Of a DNA stretch of 10,236 nt, positions 6,671 through 10,236 are shown piece by piece. A model generated the notes under the pieces. That model searched no databases, was not told the origin of the DNA, and was given only the letters and a program-made list of their open reading frames with translations. Within the stretch, counting starts at the first letter, position 1; every line of letters starts with the position of its first letter. Source of the DNA: Treponema sp. GTDB lineage: Bacteria; Spirochaetota; Spirochaetia; Treponematales; Breznakiellaceae. Position numbers and translations under genes: made by a program. The DNA is taken from the NCBI GenBank assembly GCA_031278025.1, contig JAITLF010000074.1:1-10236 (forward strand), written 5' to 3'.

Positions 6671-6788
6671 CCCCGTAGTCAGGAACCATGCGAGCAGACG
6701 CCGCCTAACTCCGCCAGGACCGGAAGGAAGCAACGGTAAGCGGAAGTCTGCTGCGCCGTGGCCGGTTTTCTCCGTCCTGGCTATGGGG
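6671..6788 (+). ncRNA. ffs: Signal recognition particle RNA (4.5S type)
   Basis: The core of SRP RNA domain IV is clear: CCAGGACCGGAAGGAAGCA at 6714-6732, with the GGAA tetraloop closed by CC/GG and the AGCA side of the Ffh-binding internal loop. Flanking GCAGAC at 6694-6699 pairs with GTCTGC further on (about 6746-6751). The ends CCCCGTAGTCAGGA (6671-6684) and TCCTGGCTATGGGG (6775-6788) pair over 14 positions with two G-U pairs, which defines the termini and a length of about 118, close to the 114 of E. coli 4.5S RNA. It has no Alu domain. Placement directly before dnaX-ybaB-recR is known from other bacteria, for example the scr-dnaX-yaaK-recR order of Bacillus subtilis. It binds Ffh and targets membrane proteins to the Sec machinery. 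Confidence 0.93.
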
Positions 6789-6794
6789 CTTTTT
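6775..6794 (+). terminator. 3' arm plus T run ending the SRP RNA
   Basis: The 3' arm of the 14-bp closing stem ends at 6788 and is followed by C and five T (6790-6794), so the terminal stem of the RNA can itself act as an intrinsic terminator. This would separate SRP RNA synthesis from dnaX, which has its own -10-like box. Confidence 0.5.
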
Positions 6795-6812
6795 GTTGTC
6801 CCGGTTTTTGTA

Positions 6813-6818
6813 TATACT
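6813..6818 (+). promoter_or_regulatory. -10 box of dnaX, close to the start codon
   Basis: TATACT (5 of 6 matches) ends nine bases before the dnaX ATG, with TG two bases upstream of it. A start about seven bases downstream would leave a leader of only about three bases, and no Shine-Dalgarno sequence precedes the ATG. The -35 region is only T-rich. Near-leaderless expression is inference. Confidence 0.4.
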
Positions 6819-6827
6819 TAATGCACT

Positions 6828-8411
6828 ATGGCGTATGAAGTAACCGCGACCCGGCGGCGGCCCAAGACCTTTGACGGATTGGCGGGGCAGGAATTTGTGG
6901 CCGCCACCTTAAAGAGTTCTATCGAAAGCAGGCATATCGCCCATGCGTACCTCTTTTCCGGGCCGCGGGGGTGCGGCAAAACCAGCGCCGCACGGATTTT
7001 AGCGCGCTCCCTGAATTGCATAAACGGGCCTACGGCCGCGCCCTGCGGGACCTGTTCGAGCTGTCGTGAGATCAGCAGGGGCGCCTGCATGGATGTCATC
7101 GAAATAGACGGGGCCTCAAATACTTCGGTAAACGATGTTCGGCAAATCAAGGACGAGGTACTCTTTCCTCCCAACGCGGGGCGGTACAAGGTTTATATCA
7201 TAGACGAAGTTCACATGCTCTCCAACAACGCCTTTAACGCCCTCCTCAAGACCATTGAGGAGCCGCCGCCGTATATTGTGTTCATTTTTGCCACTACCGA
7301 GCTTCACAAGGTTCCGGCTACCATCAAGAGCCGGTGCCAGCAGTTTTCCTTCAGGCTTATTCCTATAGAGACCATCACGGCTATTCTTAAAGATGCCTGT
7401 GTGGAGATGGGTATTCAGGGAGAGGACGAAGCCCTGTTCTGGATTGCCAAGGAGTCTACGGGCAGCCTTAGGGACGCCTATACCCTCTTCGATCAAGTGG
7501 CGTCATTTTCCGACGGAAACATACGGCTGGCGCTTATCCGGGAGAAGCTGGGTCTGGTGGAGCTGGATACGCTCAATGCCCTGGCTGAATTCTGTGCGGT
7601 CAACGATACCGCCTCCGCGTTTGCCATGACCGACGAGATCCTGGAGGCTGGAGTTGCCATAGAACAGTTCGTCATCGACATGGCGGGGTATTACCGAAGC
7701 CTCCTCCTATTGAAAAACGGAGTAACGCGGGAGTCCCTGCTGGGCTATGCCCCGGACCGGTTTTCCGCAACAGCCCTCAACGCCATGGACAGCATCCGCC
7801 TGGAACGGGCTTTAGACATTCTTCTCTGTCTTTATCGGGACATCCGTTATTCGGTTTCGCCCCGGTTCGAACTGGAAACCGCGGTTTCCAAACTCTCCTG
7901 GCTCACCCGGTGGATACCTCCGCCGGAACTGCGGGCAGCCGTCATGAGCGTCAGGGATGCCCTGGGTTCCCGGGGAACCGCCGGGCCGGGTCTTGAAGCG
8001 CCGGGGGCTGTAAAAAAAAATGACGGCGGGTATGGCGGATTGACTGAAAGGGCCGGCCTTAATCAGGAAAATCCCGGCGCCGGGGCGGAACGGGGCGCCT
8101 TTGATAGTCCCCTGTCCATGGGGAAGCCCGGGTCGTTAGCGGAGGAATTCAAGCGCCGTATAGCCGCCCGGGAATCGGCGAAAAGAACCGGGGAAACGCC
8201 TGCCCCTTTGGACAGCGGTTCCGGTTGGGATGCCGGCCAGTCTGAAGGAACGGAGCATTCGGCGGAAGCTCAGGCCCCGGCGCCTTACCGGGAGGCCGGT
8301 CCTCTGGCGGAGACGGGTTCCCGTGCGGATATTCCCCCGGAAGTGGAAATGGTGCGCCGGTTTTTCGGCGGCGATATTATGGCGATAAATTATTCCGGCT
8401 CACATTATTAA
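6828..8411 (+). CDS. dnaX: DNA polymerase III subunits gamma and tau
   Basis: The clamp-loader ATPase, 527 residues, that opens and loads the beta sliding clamp at replication forks. Seen: FSGPRGCGKTS at 43-53 with K51 of Walker A, a zinc-binding set C64, C73, C76, C79, IIDEVHML at 124-131 (Walker B), TIKSRCQQFSFR at 165-176 (SRC), and sensor 2 GSLRDAYTLFDQ at 212-223. The conserved core and collar end near 370; the rest (about 380-510) is a low-complexity Gly/Ala/Glu-rich linker, and the tail EMVRRFFGGDIMAINY is short, so this is a compact tau compared with the 643 residues of E. coli. A run of nine A (8012-8020) lies at codons 395-398 and may generate a shorter gamma form (listed separately). 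There is no ribosome site before the ATG; a -10-like box ends nine bases upstream. The next gene starts ten bases after the stop. Confidence 0.96.
   Translation: MAYEVTATRRRPKTFDGLAGQEFVAATLKSSIESRHIAHAYLFSGPRGCGKTSAARILARSLNCINGPTAAPCGTCSSCREISRGACMDVIEIDGASNTSVNDVRQIKDEVLFPPNAGRYKVYIIDEVHMLSNNAFNALLKTIEEPPPYIVFIFATTELHKVPATIKSRCQQFSFRLIPIETITAILKDACVEMGIQGEDEALFWIAKESTGSLRDAYTLFDQVASFSDGNIRLALIREKLGLVELDTLNALAEFCAVNDTASAFAMTDEILEAGVAIEQFVIDMAGYYRSLLLLKNGVTRESLLGYAPDRFSATALNAMDSIRLERALDILLCLYRDIRYSVSPRFELETAVSKLSWLTRWIPPPELRAAVMSVRDALGSRGTAGPGLEAPGAVKKNDGGYGGLTERAGLNQENPGAGAERGAFDSPLSMGKPGSLAEEFKRRIAARESAKRTGETPAPLDSGSGWDAGQSEGTEHSAEAQAPAPYREAGPLAETGSRADIPPEVEMVRRFFGGDIMAINYSGSHY
8012..8023 (+). 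promoter_or_regulatory. A9 slippage site in dnaX with stop in the shifted frame
   Basis: Nine consecutive A at 8012-8020 follow codon GT(A) of dnaX, so the heptamer A AAA AAA sits in the right frame for -1 slippage. In the -1 frame (or with one extra A in the message) the next codons are AAA and TGA at 8021-8023, giving a protein of about 398 residues that ends just after the clamp-loader core. One A fewer leads to TGA at 8041-8043 after seven codons. E. coli makes gamma by ribosomal frameshifting at A AAA AAG, and Thermus thermophilus by transcriptional slippage on A9. That this site is used here is inference. Confidence 0.6.
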
Positions 8412-8420
8412 GGAGGCAAA

Positions 8421-8768
8421 ATGAATATTAACCCTTTTGATATTTTGAAAAACGCACAGAAGGTTCAGGAACAGATGGGCTCCTTTCAGGAGAAATTAGG
8501 GGCCGTTTTCGTAACCGGTTCCGCCGGGGGCGGCATGGTTGAAATTGACATAAACGGCAGAATGGAAGTGTTAAATATCCGTATCGCCCCGGAAGCAGTA
8601 GACCCGCAGGACATAGGAATATTGGAGGGTCTCATTGTTTCCGCCTTCACCAGCGCCATAGAAAAAATAAAGGAAGCGATTAACCGGGAAATGGGAGCCT
8701 TGGCCGGGGGGCTGGGTATTTCGGGTTTGCCGGGAGGTTTCCCTGGGTTCGGAACAGGACCGTCGTGA
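8421..8768 (+). CDS. ybaB: YbaB/EbfC-family nucleoid-associated protein
   Basis: A 115-residue member of the YbaB/EbfC DNA-binding family, small dimeric proteins that coat DNA and affect nucleoid structure or recombination. Seen: N-terminal amphipathic helix with KNAQKVQEQMGSFQEKLG at 11-28, the strand region GSAGGGMVEIDINGRMEVLNIRIAPEAV (about 33-60), DIGILEGLIVSAFTSAIEKIKE at 64-85, and the Gly-rich tail GLGISGLPGGFPGFG that is usual for the family. A strong ribosome site, AAGGAGG at 8410-8416, overlaps the dnaX stop codon, so expression is linked to dnaX. It overlaps recR by four bases. The dnaX-ybaB-recR order is conserved in many bacteria; EbfC itself was described in the spirochaete Borrelia. 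Confidence 0.93.
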   Translation: MNINPFDILKNAQKVQEQMGSFQEKLGAVFVTGSAGGGMVEIDINGRMEVLNIRIAPEAVDPQDIGILEGLIVSAFTSAIEKIKEAINREMGALAGGLGISGLPGGFPGFGTGPS

Positions 8769-9367
8769 ACGGACGCGGACTGGATGCCATAGACCGGCTG
8801 GTGGATCTCCTGTCCAGGCTGCCGGGAATCGGTAAGAAAAGCGCCGGACGCCTGGCCTACCATATATTGGATGCCGATCCGAGTTATAGCCGTATGCTGG
8901 CTGGAGAACTCGCGTCCCTTCATTCCGTTATCAGGCGCTGTTCCCGTTGCGGCAACTATACCGAGTCCGACCCCTGCGCCATTTGTTCCGATTCTGGCAG
9001 GGACGCCTCAATTATCTGTGTGGTGGAACGGCCTCAGGACATACGGGTCATTGAGGAATCCCGGGAATTCCGGGGACGGTTCCATGTCCTGGGCGGTCTT
9101 ATAGCCCCGCTGGATGGCGTAGGGCCGGACAACCTAACCATAGGCCAACTTCTCAGCCGCATCAGGGGCGAAAGGGTTAAGGAAGCGATCCTCGCCTTAA
9201 ACCCCACGGTGGAAGGGGACACCACCGCGCTGTACATCGGTAAGCTGCTCAAAGATACGGACGTGGAGGTAACCCGCCTGGCATCGGGGCTTCCCGTAGG
9301 CGGCGACCTGGAATATACGGATCGCCTCACCTTATCCCGAAGTTTCAGGGGCAGGGTAAAGATTTAA
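8765..9367 (+). CDS. recR: Recombination mediator protein RecR
   Basis: A 200-residue RecR, the DNA-clamp partner of RecO (and RecF) that helps load RecA on gapped DNA; the length is as usual. Seen in order: helix-hairpin-helix LSRLPGIGKKSAGRLAYHIL at 16-35, a four-cysteine zinc motif C59, C62, C71, C74, the TOPRIM part IICVVERPQDIRVIEESREF at 83-102 through ILALNPTVEGDTTALYI at 142-158, and the Walker-B-like end TRLASGLPVGGDLEYTD at 170-186 with SRSFRGRVKI closing. The start is GTG at 8765, chosen because it gives the full N-terminus and overlaps the ybaB stop as GTGA (8765-8768); the ribosome site is weak (CAGGA). Its TAA shares TTAA (9364-9367) with the stop of the convergent TPR gene, leaving no space for a terminator between them. 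Confidence 0.96.
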   Translation: MNGRGLDAIDRLVDLLSRLPGIGKKSAGRLAYHILDADPSYSRMLAGELASLHSVIRRCSRCGNYTESDPCAICSDSGRDASIICVVERPQDIRVIEESREFRGRFHVLGGLIAPLDGVGPDNLTIGQLLSRIRGERVKEAILALNPTVEGDTTALYIGKLLKDTDVEVTRLASGLPVGGDLEYTDRLTLSRSFRGRVKI

Positions 9368-10047
9368 CCCCGGACCCGCGCAAGCCCTTCGCTGGCTTCC
9401 CGGTAGCCGGGGTTGAGCCGGACGGCCCGCTCGTACGCTTCGACAGCAGGAGCGGTTTCGCCGGCGGATTCCCGCACCGAGCCGAGACGGTACCACCAAA
9501 GGGCCGCCCCCGGGTCCAGGCGGAGGGCGGCGGTGTAGGCAATATCGGCATGGTGGAACCGCCGTTGAAGCCGGTATATCTCGCCCATGAAAAAATACGC
9601 TACCGCAGTCCGCTCTCCCTGGGGCATGAAGTTGACGTAGCGTTGCATGAATTGCAAGGATCGGGGAAAATTATCAAGGTAAAAATACGCCTCTCCCATG
9701 GTTTCAACAATACGATAATCATTGGCATTGACCCTGAGAGCCCGTTCGCCCCACGTGATGACCTCGGCATACTTCGTCTGGCGCTGGAGCGCCCAGGTTA
9801 GTATCGTATAAGAATCCATGTTGGAGGGATTGGCGGCAAGTTCCTGATTGCAGATCCTAACCGCCTCATTGTAATAGACACGGGCTTCCTCCATCCGGTT
9901 CCGGGATTCCAAATCCCTGCCGACCCGGTAGTTCTGCAAGGCATCGTTGCGGGAGGAGTTATTTGAGGATGTATCCGGAGCCTGGGAAAACACGGGGTAC
10001 ACCGTACAGAGGAAACCTATGACAAAAACGCAACCTAAAAAACGCAT
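9364..10047 (-). CDS. Secreted TPR-repeat protein
   Basis: A 227-residue protein with an N-terminal export signal (MRFLGCVFVIGFLCTVYPVF, likely cut near FS|QAP at 21-22) followed by tetratricopeptide-type helices over most of the rest: about 35-72, 78-109, 112-142, 147-181 and 183-215. Best matches to the TPR pattern are YFFMGEIYRLQRRFHHADIA (151-170) with AALRLDP, and AVEAYERAVRLNP (201-213). The cysteines in the signal do not form a clear lipobox, so it is probably periplasmic rather than a lipoprotein. TPR proteins act as protein-binding scaffolds; the partner cannot be read from the sequence. The ribosome site is poor (GTGGGG about 3 bases before the ATG). The gene converges on recR with overlapping stops. 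No specific name is justified. Confidence 0.88.
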   Translation of the reverse strand: MRFLGCVFVIGFLCTVYPVFSQAPDTSSNNSSRNDALQNYRVGRDLESRNRMEEARVYYNEAVRICNQELAANPSNMDSYTILTWALQRQTKYAEVITWGERALRVNANDYRIVETMGEAYFYLDNFPRSLQFMQRYVNFMPQGERTAVAYFFMGEIYRLQRRFHHADIAYTAALRLDPGAALWWYRLGSVRESAGETAPAVEAYERAVRLNPGYREASEGLARVRG

Positions 10048-10101
10048 AACCCCACTATGAACCTGGAATCATTTTTTTTCAATATATGCTCAATACCCCG
10101 C

Positions 10102-10124
10102 CAGGGCGAGCGCATTAAAAAAGG
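10102..10124 (+). repeat. Possible left inverted repeat of an ISAs1-like element
   Basis: CAGGGCGAGCGCATTAAAAAAGG-like sequence begins at 10102, 72 bases before the transposase start at 10174, a distance normal for the left end of an ISAs1-family element. The CAGGG start resembles terminal repeats I associate with that family; the matching right end is outside the window. Confidence 0.35.
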
Positions 10125-10173
10125 AGTAAAGCAGCGGCAAAAAAAGCCGATAAAGGCGGGAATGGAGGCAATT

Positions 10174-10236
10174 ATGATCCCCGAAACCGTGCCACCCATC
10201 ATCGACTTTTTTAGCGATATCAAAGACCCGCGGATC
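10174..10236 (+). CDS. ISAs1-family transposase, N-terminal 21 codons (partial)
   Basis: An ATG at 10174 with a good ribosome site (GGAGG at 10164-10168) opens MIPETVPPIIDFFSDIKDPR, running off the right edge. The pattern FFSDIKDPR matches the conserved start of ISAs1/H-repeat transposases (HFSxIxDPR), which have a short N-terminal domain before the DDE core. With only 21 codons the call rests on a short motif plus the putative terminal repeat upstream. The competing minus-strand open frame across the same bases (10223-10035) has no family likeness. Confidence 0.6.
   Translation, partial: MIPETVPPIIDFFSDIKDPRI

Noticed and set aside
6324..6689. A minus-strand 121-codon frame through the same array
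   Set aside because: It starts inside the SRP RNA gene, has no ribosome site and its content is the translated DNA repeat.
6038..6739. A long plus-strand open frame with heptad repeats such as CSILDQE
   Set aside because: It overlaps lysA antisense, the 21-bp array and the SRP RNA. The heptads are just the 21-base repeat read in threes, and all relevant frames stay open for the same reason.
10035..10223. A small hydrophobic minus-strand protein (62 codons)
   Set aside because: It overlaps the better supported transposase start on the plus strand and the start of the TPR gene, and resembles no family.

Overview
The window reads as a GC-rich bacterial chromosome segment, most likely from a spirochaete of the Treponema group (termite-gut type). 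The reasons are the pairing of a DapL-type aminotransferase with an LysA-type decarboxylase, the block SRP RNA - dnaX - ybaB - recR, a LacI-type regulator with treponeme-like wording, and several scattered transposase remnants. The genus assignment is inference from recognised protein flavour, not from a search.

Layout, left to right. Positions 1-336 (minus) hold the start of a transposase gene broken by two apparent single-base frameshifts. Positions 456-1385 (plus) encode a LacI-family regulator that looks damaged: its recognition helix is altered and about 25 residues seem to be missing near the C-terminus. A RecQ-family helicase (3037 down to 1412, minus) converges on it. Upstream of recQ is a decayed N-terminal piece that resembles an IS1182-type transposase (about 3427-3122). 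Next comes a two-gene minus-strand operon, lysA then dapL (6193 down to 3672), for two steps of the diaminopimelate/lysine pathway, closed by a 10-bp-stem terminator at 3620-3648.

The 6194-6670 gap is the most unusual part. It holds a triple 8-bp G-rich tandem repeat, and then exactly ten 21-bp units (6336-6545) with one unit flipped, which creates a perfect 20-bp-arm hairpin and places TGATCA palindromes every 21 bp. After it come a sigma-70-like promoter and the 4.5S SRP RNA gene (6671-6788), whose ends form a 14-bp closing stem followed by a T run.

The SRP RNA is followed by dnaX, ybaB and recR (6828-9367, plus), tightly packed and probably one transcription unit for replication and repair. 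dnaX carries a run of nine A exactly after the gamma core. Both alternative frames hit a stop within a few codons, so the gene is well placed to make a short gamma form as well as tau. recR ends tail to tail with a secreted TPR protein gene (10047-9364, minus), their stop codons sharing TTAA. The right edge starts a new insertion sequence that resembles the ISAs1 family.

No tRNA, rRNA, CRISPR array or phage module is visible. The strongest candidates for something new are the 21-bp array with its flipped unit and the A9 slippage design in dnaX.
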